Assembly: GCF_963678635.1 (NCBI RefSeq)
Contig: NC_087071.1
Coordinates: 21,421,194 to 21,485,193 of the forward strand
From: Symsagittifera roscoffensis
Lineage: Eukaryota > Xenacoelomorpha > Acoela > Convolutidae
Direction: 5' to 3'
Length of the DNA stretch: 64,000 nt
The position numbers and the translations under genes were made by a program. Shown one piece after another: positions 48,092-58,943 of the stretch. Below the pieces are notes generated by a model. The model searched no databases and was not told where the DNA came from. It was given only the letters and a program-made list of their open reading frames with translations. Numbering within the stretch: the first letter of the stretch is position 1; the number at the start of each line of letters is the position of its first letter.

Positions 48092-48170
48092 ATCCTAATT
48101 GATCATTTAATTACTCACTTGAGTCAAAACCTTCGAATCGAATCGAATCAAATCAAACCTGAAGAACAGT

Positions 48171-49444
48171 ATGGACAATTTCAACTTAGATGAATTGATG
48201 GACCTGGCAGAGGCATATGTAGGACCGATGCGATTTATCGTCGGCTGATCGATCGGGACTTCGCTCTGGAGGACCCAGAGGTAGTCATGTTGCTGACAGC
48301 CCTGATCAACATCTTGGGGCACGACAACCGTGGGGACCGCCCTATGGAAGTCCTGTTGATGGCAGCATATGGAGAAAGGGGAGTACTAGACCGCCCGAAC
48401 ATGAGAGTGATGAGGTGGATAAACGGGGCTCTCTCAGGGAGTGACTTGGCGAATGAGCCTGGACTGGGGAGTTCTAGGACCTACCAACCAGGTGAGATGC
48501 CTATGCCCTCCAAGCCCAAACCTGGGCTGACGAGAATGCATTGGGAGATGAACAGCGAGGCGACCTCGTCTGGTTCACCACTGAGAGCAGCTGTGCCACC
48601 AAAAAGGGCGAAGGTAGGACAGAAGGTTCAGACGAACCAAACCATGCAAGATCTGGATGAGATGAACGATGAACTGAAAAGTACAAAGAAGGAGCTGGAC
48701 GAGATGACCAAAAGTATGCTCCAGATGGAGGAAGATCGAGACATGTGGAGAAAGTTGTTTGAAGACTGCAACAAAAAGCAGGGTCAAGAGATTGAGCGCT
48801 TGAGGCAGGACTACAAAGAGCGATCGGAACAGATGGCGTTGACAACGGCCGTGGAGAAAGTGATACCTGCAGGGGATATTCCTCGTGGGCAGTCCCCGAT
48901 GGAGCTCTTGACGCCTCGAGAAATGAGTCAAACAACGGAGACACGGCTCCCAGCAGAGACAAATCGATTAACAATCCCGGATCCTAGTGACACCTTGGGT
49001 GACCCCGTCGTGGAACAGACAGTGAGGAAGCTGATAGAGACAGCTGGACGACTGGTCGCTAACAAGAATGCGCCAGGTTCCGGGGTGACTGCACCCTATG
49101 GAACGATTGACGACACGGGCAGAGTACGACTCTCCCAGACCGTGATCAGACAGGGGATAAGTGACGTGACACCCCTCATGGGGAGCTCGAGGGCCCCAGA
49201 GAGAAGAATACGGAAGATGCCAGCGAAGAAAGTGTCTCGCATATTAGACGTGCAAAAGAATAATCAATTGAAATATAATTTCACGGGAGTTCCGGAGACA
49301 GATCCGAGAGCTTGCTTCAATCGAGCGACTTGGAGCCCGGCAGTAAATCTTCAGCAACCACCACTCGGGACATCTCATCTGATACTGGGAGACAGCTTGG
49401 TCAGAGTGCTGTCGAATTTGAGGACCTCGTGGTCACCACGGTGA
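48171..49444 (+). pseudogene. ORF2 N-terminal part to GDSL block (copy C)
   Basis: The ATG at 48,171 opens the same N-terminus as in copy A (MDNFNLDELMDLAEAYVGPM). A 7-base loss near 48,227 shifts the frame, and the rest runs from 48,287 to 49,444 with the coiled coil (DEMNDELKSTKKELDEMTKS) and the first SGNH block GDSL (LILGDSLVRVL). A missing G near 49,432 shifts the frame again, right after the GDSL block. Confidence 0.75.
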
Positions 49445-49617
49445 TGGCCTTTGGAGGCGCGACGATAGCCCAGTTATATCGAATGGTGGAACTGATGAAT
49501 CCAGGGAGGATCCCCAATGAGATGATCTTAGTTGGGACGAATGACATCTCCAGAGGTTCAGATGAGCAGGAAGCGCTATGGGAGTCAATGATGGTGTGTT
49601 TGTTTACTACCCTCTAG
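49312..49617 (+). pseudogene. ORF2 SGNH middle blocks (copy C)
   Basis: The native phase resumes at about 49,433 with TTVMAFGGATIAQ and LVGTNDISR, the Gly and Asn blocks of the SGNH domain. It ends at a TAG at 49,615-49,617, where copy A has a Trp codon. The next segment is in the same phase. Confidence 0.7.
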
Positions 49618-49653
49618 CAGAAATTCAATTGCGCGGTACTGACCGTTTGCACT

Positions 49654-52600
49654 GTGCCAATGAATACGAGCAGCCTGACAGCATCAGGAAGAAGGCACAA
49701 TGAGGGAGTCGTCAGGTGGAATAACATCTTGAGGAACCTCGCAAGTCGGAACGCCGGAAGAATGATCCTCATGGACATCGAACATGAGTTGAGAGCTATA
49801 GATCAGGCCAGACTGACCACGGACGGCATCCACTTCGACAGTATCGAAGGACAAGCTTGGTTGAATCGAGTCTTCCAAGAGCGGTTGGACGAGCTGGAAG
49901 GAGAATTCTTTGACACAGGAGTGCTGAAGGAAGAAGGAACAGTGAGTGACGCGGTGATTACCACCTTTGTGCCTCCTAGCTTGGAAACACGCTTGGGTAC
50001 GGTCCCGGCCGTCACGAAATACAGGCAACAAAGCTCCAGCGAACCAGGTCAGAGGACAGACGTACAAGATCGATTGGGAGAAGCGCCGATGAGGAGGACC
50101 ATCCATCCTAGGAGAAGGATAGGACCTGTCAATCCAATCGAAGAGACAGCCGGCACGTCTCGATCGGACACTAGATCGGACACTAGATCGGAGACGACAA
50201 GTAACAGTCGAGAGGAGAGACGTCCGAGCAGAGGCTCGTTGATGTGGTCAAGACCCATACCGTCTCCCTGGCATGTATACAAAGACGAGCTAATGAAGCT
50301 GGATCTCCAGAGAGTAAGCTTCATCGAAGATGCAAGGAGGATGCTGAATGGAGCGACGCTATCCGTCAGCAGATTGTACTCGATAACCGGCGTAGACTGG
50401 TTGATAGCCGCTAGCATAAATTTCAGCTCCACGACGGCCTTGAGATTTGCTGACCTAGAGGGACTGCCCTCTAACAAAATAATGGGGCCAGTGAATGCGA
50501 GACCATTGCAAGATGTGAGGTTGAATGATGATGAGGGGAATCGTGAAGAGAGACCAGGAAGATTCCTGACGACGAGAGCGCCGATTGGACAACACGTGAA
50601 GATATTCAGGCAGCTGACGACACCCCCTGGTCATGTGAAGGAGAGAGTATACCCAAAACTAGTGAATCAAGATGGTGATGCCCAAAGATATGGCGGATTG
50701 AAAGCGATAAAGAAAGATGAGACCATCTTCGCCGCCTATGACAAAGCAGAAATGAGGAAGTCCAAGATTATGGTAGTAGCGAATTCAGAGTTCGTGTACA
50801 CCTCCAAGTCTCTGTTTTGGCCGGACGTCATAATGTTGGCAGCGGTCGACCTGGACCTACTGCAATCGATATCTCTGGCTATAGGGGTACAAAGGCAGAC
50901 GGACATGAACCCAATTACGATTGTGTTTGCTGGCATCAATGACCATCTACACAGTAGAGGTTTTCTGAGCAGACTCAGAGATCCTACAACGGCAGAGAAC
51001 GCTGTATGGCCCGCGATAAAAGATATCCTTGAGTCGATGGGTGAAGTGGTGGATGCGGCGAAGGAGGGGTCATTCACCAAAGTGACGCCGAGAATAGTAT
51101 TTGCGTTGTCTCCGGGATATGCACATCTCCCGGATGGACTGAAATTTGTGTATGCGATTGTGACCTTACTTTCGGAAGGAAAATATGATGTGATCATATC
51201 AGCCCCGAATCGCATGATAGAGATGGAGAACCTGAGGCCACTTAAGGCTGAACTGCCTGCAGTGTGGTCAGATGTCTCAAACGCGATGAGAGGATTCAAT
51301 GACCATGCGCTACACATGTTAGTATTGGATGAAGTGCTGGGGTTGGAACTGTCCAATTTCTGTCGACAGCTCAAACTGAAACCAGGAGTAGACGACGACC
51401 ATCGAGTGATCGCGGCGATGTCAAACGACTTATGGTTCCGAGCAATGGAAGTGGCAAGTGAAGACACAAGAAGGAAAAATTCACTAGAGACGAGAACTCA
51501 TTTGGAGGCGATGGTTCTGAGAACCAAGCCGGAAGCCAACCAGTGGCTACATCTGAACCCTAGAGTAGCGGCATTGGGTGCAGATGCTTTTGAGCAAGGC
51601 CCCGTGATGATCACAAAGAAACATGCCTACTTGTTGAAGGAGGTGAACCTGGCGGAAAATGCCGGAGAAAAGACCGCTGAATTTGTAAACAGAATGTGTC
51701 AGATTACTCTGGAAACCTTCTGGACCCAGGAAGTGAAGGGACAGGAGGGTTTTGAACGGACAGACAGCATGTTGGAAGGGTTGGGAGCCGGATGGACCGC
51801 GTCCTTCTTGGCAAAAGTTTATCCGAAAGTCTCGCACTACTTGATAAAAGAATTCCCCCAAGCAGTAGTGGAAGTATCGATAGTGGAACTAATAGCCTTG
51901 TTCCTGACATTTGGAGCAGAGAGTTTCTTGAAGGGACCGGCGATACTGCTCACCGATGGAATCCAATACCTGCGGCTAGACGGACTTCTGACATTGATTG
52001 CAATTACCCACGGAAACTTGGGAGGACTGATGAAACTGGCACGTTGTCCAGAACAGATGAGAGAGAGAGAGAGAGAGAGAGTGAGGAACTTGGATATGAA
52101 GAAATCCACGGACTCGTGGAACAAGATAAGAGACCTGAGACACACTCTTATCCAGTATCTCTTACAACAAAATCGCTTTGGAACGGGAGAAGACGAGACG
52201 ATTGAAAGAGAGGAAGATGTTAGACGACATGTTGCAGGCATGCCGCTGTTAACCGATCTGAGCTTGGCTATGAGAACCGATCCCTTGGCGCTGATCAGAG
52301 GAATCACGGAGTTCGTGACAGTGATTTATGGACCAGCAGTCACGTTTGCGTTCCCTGACGTTAAAGTGGAAGCATATAGGAGGTCGGTGCTGCACCTGAA
52401 CCTCATATCGGCAGTGGACGGTAGTGCACTGAACTGGTGTGAGCAGCACACATTGCGGGAGCTCATGAGTGAAGATCTGTTATTTGCGAAAATATCGGAG
52501 CCAGAGATGACAGTCATCAATTTTGACGATCACTTCCGTGATCGCATGGGAGAAGTAGAAAGAGGACACATCGAGGTGTTTCCAAAGCTTTGGAATCTGA

Positions 52601-54906
52601 GACCGTATGATAAAACGAATGGTGAAATAACCAGAGTGCCTCGTATCACTGCAGCATATCACAAAGTGAGAGAAGAGACGAAGGACTGGGGCGATTACAA
52701 AAAGCTGCCGGATGCAATCCCTGAATTCCCTCTGATAAATAGGATGTTGCTCGGAGCAGTCTCCGTGGTACAAACTCCTAGATTGAGAGCATTCGAAACC
52801 AATGAAAGGAGAGTAGGGAATTTCGCGGGAACGATGGATCCATACTTTGTAGGGAGAAATGCCGCCGTGTTACAATACACAAGATTTGCATATACATATC
52901 AAGCGACGAGAAGGCGAATAAGCAACGCCGCGACTCCCAAGCCTAGAAGATTTGACGAGGAGTGGAAGGGATTAGGCTTAGCTCCGATGAGGATGAGAGG
53001 CAGGATCGAAATGCCTGAAGCCTCATTAATCCTGACTAGTGTAAAACAGGAGATGAAAGTGGGAGGAATACTGCAGACGAGAACCTTCCTAGCACCCTTC
53101 GGCTGCGAAGAAATCAAAGTGGTCCATGGAGAAGGGGAAGATATATCGGCCGGTACATTGCTCATACCGAGATTCCCGGAAGAAGCCGACAATGATGAAA
53201 AAGGACCATCGAGCTCGAACAAGGATAAGTCAGAAGGAGATGACGGACAGGGAGGAAGCCGTCAATTCGAAGAACCCATGCAACAAGATCAAGCTGGTGG
53301 GGAAGACGACAGGGCATCGACAGGAGGAACATCCAGCCTGGATTTCAACATCTTCAGTGATCTTGAGAACAATGCAGATACGTTGGAAACGACTGAGCCA
53401 GCGGATGAAGGCATCTCGACACTGGAGCCTCCGTCAGCCTTCATGGAAATGAAATGGAATTTGCCGGAGAGCAGCTCTCCTGGCAATTCAAGAAATAACG
53501 ACCAAAGAATCCTCATGGAATCACCTAGAAGAAGAAGAATAGAGGCTTCAGCCAGAGTACCTTTCTTGGGAACGCTGCCCGAAGAAGAATGGGAAGTACA
53601 TCACCGAGACCACGAGAGTAGGACGGGATGCAAATTGGACAGAGTGGCGTTTATGGAAGAAGTCTGGACCGTGATTCAAAGCTATGGGACCCAGTCCATT
53701 CCGAAAACGGGTCTCAACCAACCCTTGATGAGGGAAGTCCTTGACAAGCTTGATGATTGTGAAGGGAGACTGAGTGAGTTGTTGATCGACTCGACCACTG
53801 ATGAAAGTGAAGCGAATTCTCCCATCAAGATGACACCGCAGGACGATAAAGGAGAGGTGGTGTATCTGTCAAGAACCAGGAGAGGGACGATGCAATCAAA
53901 ATTGGTGATTGATAAAATCAATGCGATGAAGATGAAGTTAGGCAGCAGAGTGATGCCGAGGAGAGTTGGAAAGACGAAGGTGGATTCAGAAATATCAATG
54001 AAATCTATTAACTCAGCGAAAAGGAAACGAGTTAAGGAGGTCATGTATTTGGGGCAAGGTGATTATCAACTGTCTGGCACAGATAAAATGTTAACTGATA
54101 TAGCGATGGTGCCACCCATTCTCATGGCGGGGATAAAGTCAACAGGTTATAAATCCAAAAGGAGTGACCGCACTCTGACTGGAGCAACCTTAGAAATGGA
54201 AATACTCAGCCAATGTGGAGAGAGCACAATGAAAGACTTCAAGCCATCTCCCATGAATCACGGAAAGGGAAGTGTCGCAGGACAACTAATACCAGTGGAA
54301 TATAACCGACTAACAGTGTCGGAAACTGTGTTGATAGATGAACCCACCGGTGGATACAGGGAGATGTTAGAATACCGAAACTCGGCTAGAGGGTATGTAA
54401 TGGCCCTGGAAGATGGGAAAGCCATGGAGGGTTATCTGGAAACGATGTTGCAAGGCACCACCCTCAAGCAGAAGGCGTACGGGACTTTAGCGTCGTCTGA
54501 CATACAGGCAGAAACAATGGAGCAGTTGGTGAGCCTTCCATGGAAAGCAGTAGTATTAAGGTATTTCGAAGAAGAAATGAGGACTACGCCAAGAATACAC
54601 GCTCTCGTGGCAGTACCGTACGTAAGGACAGAGTTACAACTCAGGTTCGCCTGGTGCATGATGGGACTGACTCGCGAAGAGTATGATTCAGAAGAAAGGA
54701 AGAGGTCGAAAGAAGAGAAGGTTTTCCTTATGGCGAACCTGAGGGATCTGATAGTCCAGGAGGGAGCAGCAGTAGCGTGTGCGAAGCGGAGAGACGCTCT
54801 CTGTTTCATTCGATTCCTGATAGAGCAGATTTCAGTACCTGCATTAAACACCTGTGTTAAAATGTTGAGGGAGGCGATGAGCGAGCAAAAGCCTTATTCT
54901 TGCTAG
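49654..54906 (+). CDS. ORF2 main body, from SGNH His block onward (copy C)
   Basis: 1,750 residues in one open frame. It begins within the SGNH domain and contains LTTDGIHFDSIEGQAW, with the catalytic Asp-x-x-His pair unchanged. It then runs without a break through the region that copy A splits into two frames and one stop, including FAGINDHLHSRG and LDEVLGLELSNF. A GA repeat at about 52,060-52,081 adds two residues (RERERERERV) relative to copy A. The acidic linker and the KRKRV patch follow. The true frame ends at a one-base loss near 54,870. Function beyond the SGNH domain is unknown. Confidence 0.85.
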   Translation: MPMNTSSLTASGRRHNEGVVRWNNILRNLASRNAGRMILMDIEHELRAIDQARLTTDGIHFDSIEGQAWLNRVFQERLDELEGEFFDTGVLKEEGTVSDAVITTFVPPSLETRLGTVPAVTKYRQQSSSEPGQRTDVQDRLGEAPMRRTIHPRRRIGPVNPIEETAGTSRSDTRSDTRSETTSNSREERRPSRGSLMWSRPIPSPWHVYKDELMKLDLQRVSFIEDARRMLNGATLSVSRLYSITGVDWLIAASINFSSTTALRFADLEGLPSNKIMGPVNARPLQDVRLNDDEGNREERPGRFLTTRAPIGQHVKIFRQLTTPPGHVKERVYPKLVNQDGDAQRYGGLKAIKKDETIFAAYDKAEMRKSKIMVVANSEFVYTSKSLFWPDVIMLAAVDLDLLQSISLAIGVQRQTDMNPITIVFAGINDHLHSRGFLSRLRDPTTAENAVWPAIKDILESMGEVVDAAKEGSFTKVTPRIVFALSPGYAHLPDGLKFVYAIVTLLSEGKYDVIISAPNRMIEMENLRPLKAELPAVWSDVSNAMRGFNDHALHMLVLDEVLGLELSNFCRQLKLKPGVDDDHRVIAAMSNDLWFRAMEVASEDTRRKNSLETRTHLEAMVLRTKPEANQWLHLNPRVAALGADAFEQGPVMITKKHAYLLKEVNLAENAGEKTAEFVNRMCQITLETFWTQEVKGQEGFERTDSMLEGLGAGWTASFLAKVYPKVSHYLIKEFPQAVVEVSIVELIALFLTFGAESFLKGPAILLTDGIQYLRLDGLLTLIAITHGNLGGLMKLARCPEQMRERERERVRNLDMKKSTDSWNKIRDLRHTLIQYLLQQNRFGTGEDETIEREEDVRRHVAGMPLLTDLSLAMRTDPLALIRGITEFVTVIYGPAVTFAFPDVKVEAYRRSVLHLNLISAVDGSALNWCEQHTLRELMSEDLLFAKISEPEMTVINFDDHFRDRMGEVERGHIEVFPKLWNLRPYDKTNGEITRVPRITAAYHKVREETKDWGDYKKLPDAIPEFPLINRMLLGAVSVVQTPRLRAFETNERRVGNFAGTMDPYFVGRNAAVLQYTRFAYTYQATRRRISNAATPKPRRFDEEWKGLGLAPMRMRGRIEMPEASLILTSVKQEMKVGGILQTRTFLAPFGCEEIKVVHGEGEDISAGTLLIPRFPEEADNDEKGPSSSNKDKSEGDDGQGGSRQFEEPMQQDQAGGEDDRASTGGTSSLDFNIFSDLENNADTLETTEPADEGISTLEPPSAFMEMKWNLPESSSPGNSRNNDQRILMESPRRRRIEASARVPFLGTLPEEEWEVHHRDHESRTGCKLDRVAFMEEVWTVIQSYGTQSIPKTGLNQPLMREVLDKLDDCEGRLSELLIDSTTDESEANSPIKMTPQDDKGEVVYLSRTRRGTMQSKLVIDKINAMKMKLGSRVMPRRVGKTKVDSEISMKSINSAKRKRVKEVMYLGQGDYQLSGTDKMLTDIAMVPPILMAGIKSTGYKSKRSDRTLTGATLEMEILSQCGESTMKDFKPSPMNHGKGSVAGQLIPVEYNRLTVSETVLIDEPTGGYREMLEYRNSARGYVMALEDGKAMEGYLETMLQGTTLKQKAYGTLASSDIQAETMEQLVSLPWKAVVLRYFEEEMRTTPRIHALVAVPYVRTELQLRFAWCMMGLTREEYDSEERKRSKEEKVFLMANLRDLIVQEGAAVACAKRRDALCFIRFLIEQISVPALNTCVKMLREAMSEQKPYSC

Positions 54907-57122
54907 CACTGCTGGATATGCAGCAAAGTAAACCGATGAGGGTGAACATGAAAGAACCCGAGGAACTAGAACCCATGAGAAAGATAGACGAAATCAGGAG
55001 ATTTTCAAACAAGGAGATGAGACTCGCTAAAGAATCTATGGGAGCATTGCCGAAATCCAGTGAATACTGTGGACCGGTCAATAAGAAATCGTATTGCTAC
55101 GTATCCGGTATCATAGGGATAGCGGACAATCCTTTCCTGAGTGAAGACATACGCGATTGCTTCTTCGATTATGGGCAGGCGGTGTTGCTAAGATTCTGGA
55201 CGTCCAGAATTGTAACGATTAAGAGCGTTAACAATCCACAGGCTAAATTGGGACTGGTCTTGGAAGAAGAGGTGACTGCATCTTCAGTACCAAAATCCGA
55301 CAAAAGAGTGGAGTTTGGGTTGGGATTCTCAGATGAATTAATGAGAACGAGCTTGATGGCAGTGTGGGAATTGATGAGGCCATCACGGTGTCCTAGTCCC
55401 AACGCTGACTCGATATTACGGGCGACGCAAGACGTACAGAGGGAACTGAATGCAGACTGTAACCTGCGTGACCTCAACATCATATATAATGTGATGATAA
55501 CGGCCTCTAAGAGCAACGGAGAAGATAAAGTGGAGTTGCCTGGCTGGGGACCAGAAGACTGGGTCAAACCTGGTAGCTGTCTGGCGGAAGTCTGTGGACT
55601 GGAGGGTCACGTTTGTGGAAATCTGGACTGTGTGAAGACCCTGGAGAAACAACACAAGCAATTGACGGTATTGTTTGGAAACGTAGTGATGAAAGCAAGA
55701 AAAGAAACTGAACTGATAGCAGATTGCCATGTAGGAACCCATGTGAATCTTGTGACCACACTAGGATTCTACAGCATGTTTAGTTCTTTAGAGTCACTAT
55801 TGAATCTAGAACAGAAACATGAGATGGTCACAGCCATCAGTGTAGAAAAATTCCCAGGAGTTTTGCAGACTGAGCAGAAATACATAGGAAAATGGAGGGA
55901 AGCGATCGAGACGGAAATGAACATCAGACACAGTGAGACTTATTGTAGACCATCAGGAGCACGATATTTGGTGGGTTCAACATTGGCTCCAATATGCAAG
56001 AGCAGATACCCTGTACATTTCGTAGCTGTGGACGTGAAGAGTACAAGAACGATTGTGGATCAAGCCTTCTCAGTGCCGAAGTGTGTGAGACTGGCGAGAA
56101 TGTCCGAGAAGTCATACGAGTTGCTGTGTAAGATGTTCTCAGCAGTTCCAGAGAGAACCAAGGAACAATTGGAGTCAATACTAGGAAAGAAGTTCATGGG
56201 ATATGTGAGCGGGAACTTCAGTGACTTTGAGAGACAGAAACAGAGAGGATCAACTGTCACAGATTACAATGCAGTAGATGAGAATGATGAAGTCCACCGA
56301 GTGATGATGGAAGTGGAACCATTACTGGAAGCTTCGGGAAAACGTAATTGGAGGAGCATCATGTTGACACATGATGAGTTTCCTTGCCACTGCTTGCTGC
56401 AGACCTGGTGGTATCCCAAGCGTAGTAATCTGATGTTGATCTGGGAATCTGGAGAGCTGCTCTCCATGGGTTTACCAGATTCATCACAGCCCATAACAAT
56501 AGTGATAGTGGGAGTTATGATGGCGATACAATGGCTGGAAGCTCATGTGAGAGAAAATAACAGACATGAGGCACCGACGAGAGAACAGTTGCGAAAGTTA
56601 GATTGTCTAAAATATTTAGATCTTTTTGAGACAATGTGCAAAATTCTAAACATTCCGATGGAAGTGAAGAAGATATGGGCAAGGAAACGATTGATGACAT
56701 GGTTCAGAGCTAACATGACTGCATGGTTGTACGAGTATGCGAAGAAGCATATGTCGAAGCATGGCAGGGTGTACAGTGAATATCAGCTGGACATTGGAGC
56801 AGGAGCTTTCAAGCGAGCTCTCGTGACTGCAGTGACCACCGCTGTGAAAAGAATTTCCAGGACGAGTGAACGTAGTGGAAAGGAGAAGGCAGAGATGTTA
56901 AAGGAAGATTTGGAGAGAAACGTGACGTTGTGTCTCCACAACAGCTTCTGCAGGAACAGAGAATCTAACGTGGATATCCTACCTTGTTGTAAACAGAGGG
57001 TAGAAGAGCAGAAGTGTTGGAGGACGGCTTCCAGCAGCGTCAGGATTGCTAACGACGTGTTGCAAGATACGGAAACTGAGAGTTTAGAGTCAGTATCACA
57101 GGAAGAAGAAATGGAGCATTGA
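54900..57122 (+). CDS. ORF2 C-terminal part (copy C)
   Basis: 740 residues that continue ORF2 after the frameshift near 54,870 and match the end of copy A throughout. The block CLAEVCGLEGHVCGNLDC and the C-terminal LCLHNSFCRNRE cluster with its following CC pair are kept. A 12-base gap near 56,828 relative to copy A removes four residues without changing frame. The protein ends in an acidic tail at the TGA at 57,120-57,122. Confidence 0.85.
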   Translation: MLALLDMQQSKPMRVNMKEPEELEPMRKIDEIRRFSNKEMRLAKESMGALPKSSEYCGPVNKKSYCYVSGIIGIADNPFLSEDIRDCFFDYGQAVLLRFWTSRIVTIKSVNNPQAKLGLVLEEEVTASSVPKSDKRVEFGLGFSDELMRTSLMAVWELMRPSRCPSPNADSILRATQDVQRELNADCNLRDLNIIYNVMITASKSNGEDKVELPGWGPEDWVKPGSCLAEVCGLEGHVCGNLDCVKTLEKQHKQLTVLFGNVVMKARKETELIADCHVGTHVNLVTTLGFYSMFSSLESLLNLEQKHEMVTAISVEKFPGVLQTEQKYIGKWREAIETEMNIRHSETYCRPSGARYLVGSTLAPICKSRYPVHFVAVDVKSTRTIVDQAFSVPKCVRLARMSEKSYELLCKMFSAVPERTKEQLESILGKKFMGYVSGNFSDFERQKQRGSTVTDYNAVDENDEVHRVMMEVEPLLEASGKRNWRSIMLTHDEFPCHCLLQTWWYPKRSNLMLIWESGELLSMGLPDSSQPITIVIVGVMMAIQWLEAHVRENNRHEAPTREQLRKLDCLKYLDLFETMCKILNIPMEVKKIWARKRLMTWFRANMTAWLYEYAKKHMSKHGRVYSEYQLDIGAGAFKRALVTAVTTAVKRISRTSERSGKEKAEMLKEDLERNVTLCLHNSFCRNRESNVDILPCCKQRVEEQKCWRTASSSVRIANDVLQDTETESLESVSQEEEMEH

Positions 57123-57903
57123 CGAATGACCGAAAAACAAGATGTAAAAGGAGACGAAATTAGAAGAATTTAGAAGTTTTAGAACTTCTAAACGACGAAA
57201 AAAGAAGAAAACAAAGGAGCGATGAAGAAAAAGTTAAAACTCAGAATTGTTTTATGTGTGTGAAAAAACTCAAGTGAGAAACCAAGCAACCAAGTTGTAA
57301 TTGAAAACTGAAACATTTAGTTGAGTTTTGAAATTGTTGCATTTATAAATTTGCATTTTGATTTTAGTCGAGTGGCTTTAGAGACACTCACTTGCTATTT
57401 ATTTAGAAAGGCTTGAGTGAAGGAGTATATTTAAATATTCCAGCCTACATGACTGTTTTTAATCAGCTAGGAGAACTGATCACTTTGTGGTGACATGAAA
57501 GGCTGGGGTAATCTTTCGAAGAGGGAGATTGTTTCATTGTTCTTTCTAACCACAGAGTTTCTCAGTTTTAATATTCAGGACAATAACAAGCAAGATCTCC
57601 GAAGGGAAGAAGCATAGTAGGATAATTTTAGCTTGTTGGTTGGCAGGACTGTCCTGCAAGCCAACACCTTTTAAATATGAGAGAAAAAGTTTTAATCGGG
57701 ACATTGACATTGGAAGTCAGAAAATATGTTCTATCTTAGGTCATATCCTCAATGTGCAGATTAATGAAAGAGTTTGAAGGCTATAGTGATGTGGTATGAT
57801 GCCAATTATATTCTGCAGTGAGTCGATGTGACGTGGATAAAAAAGTAATTTCGTGCATTTTGTAAATTCTGTTCGATGACACTGTATCTATTTTACGAGC
57901 ATT
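57123..57903 (+). other. 3' untranslated region of copy C
   Basis: No coding frame. It aligns with 10,259-11,036 in copy A with small differences and includes the conserved hairpin at 57,635-57,665. Confidence 0.6.
57635..57665 (+). other. Conserved 3' UTR hairpin (copy C)
   Basis: The same 14-base arms (GTTGGTTGGCAGGA and TCCTGCAAGCCAAC) and CTG loop as at 10,770-10,800, unchanged although flanking bases differ. Confidence 0.6.
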
Positions 57904-57945
57904 GCGTGATTCAATGAGGACATTGACCGGACTGTCCGGGGAGTA
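57904..57945 (+). promoter_or_regulatory. Plus-strand primer (PPT-like) module before 3' LTR, copy C
   Basis: It starts GCGTGATTCAATGAGGAC and ends CTGTCCGGGGAGTA directly before the LTR TGTGACATTC. It also contains the palindrome CCGGAC-T-GTCCGG. Confidence 0.65.
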
Positions 57946-58867
57946 TGTGACATTCGACCAGAATGTGCCAAAATGCAATCTCTGCAGTTTAGTCATTTTT
58001 AGCAGCGAGCCTTCCGAGTTAGTGATTTTGGAGGATTAAGAACGTTATTTGAACGATTGAACAAAACGTGAAGGTTGAAGGATTCGGAAATTCCTAAATT
58101 TGAAATTTCCGAAGTGATTACGTAACATTTCTGAGAAACGTCAGAAACGGCCATTTTGGCAGAAAAGCAAAAAAGCAAGAGAACAACATTAGCTGCGATT
58201 GCGAGAAGTGCGGAAATTGTGATAAAAAACGACAACAAATCACGGAGCTGACAGAGAACGTTCCGAGTTGCAACTATTGTGTCGCTACAATAGTTGCAAG
58301 GCTGTTGCAGACAACGGTGAAGGGTGGAAGACAGCCTTCCGGATTACGGAGAAATCAAGATTAACATACTTGATTCAGTGGATTCAAGAATCCGGAAGGG
58401 TTTCGGGACTGAAACTTTTATCCTGTTATATAAACTTTTAGCTTCTTGTCATGTCCTGAATTGAATTTAATTAACAACTAGATTCATTTTGATAAGGATG
58501 AGAAGCTAGGAGTTGGGGGAAAGGGTTGATCCATCTTCGATGGAGATGATGATTTTTATCTACTGAACAAAAACAATAATAATTCAATAAGTAGTAGCCC
58601 TGTTTTTAGGAGTGACCTCGTGGTCTGGTGATACTAAGACCCAGCCATGAGCTCACTATTTCTGCATGTAATTAAGTTAATTTGAGTGTTTTGACCGAAG
58701 CCGAAAGCAGTAACGTTTTTGTCGACCCGATGTTAGAAAAGACCACCGAAAGTACTGGCTTGGTAGAGACGGTGAAAAGCATATAAAGCTCTATTTAGAC
58801 GTTAGCCAGTCGTCTTAGGACTTAGTTTTATTTCCCGTCGATATGTATCTTCCGGGCGAATGTTACA
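57946..58867 (+). repeat. 3' LTR of copy C (922 bp)
   Basis: It begins TGTGACATTC and ends GTTACA, and aligns along its full length with the LTR of copy A. After the terminus the flanks of A and C differ at once, which fixes the element end. The bases to the right belong to the 3' flank of the non-LTR element. Confidence 0.85.
58268..58299 (+). other. Conserved LTR stem-loop (copy C)
   Basis: A 13-bp perfect stem identical to that at 11,402-11,433, with the loop GTCGCT instead of GCTGCT. Confidence 0.65.
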
Positions 58868-58943
58868 CTGTTTTAAAAAGCTGCCTGCTCTGGGTTCCTC
58901 AGTGTATATGCTTAGGTTCTTACAAAGCTTGCTCAAAAAACTT

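Larger units (their letters stand above)
47755..48170 (+). other. Spacer between pol and ORF2 (copy C)
   Basis: 416 bp without a coding frame, nearly identical to 925-1,314 in copy A. It holds the TTATG array and the candidate splice acceptor at 48,081-48,091. Confidence 0.6.
38205..58867 (+). mobile_element. Ty3/gypsy-type LTR retrotransposon, copy C
   Basis: The full internal region is present in plus orientation: gag, protease, RT, RNase H, integrase, macro domain, ORF2, 3' UTR and 3' LTR. It closely matches copy A where they overlap. At least ten frameshifts or stops interrupt it, and RT has lost its YVDD box, so it cannot move by itself. The start is given at the gag ATG because the 5' LTR was not identified. 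The right end is set by the shared GTTACA terminus. Confidence 0.85.

Noticed and set aside
52058-52083. GA microsatellite in ORF2 of copy C as a regulatory element
   Set aside because: It is a small in-frame expansion of a shorter GA run that is also in copy A, and is explained by slippage.
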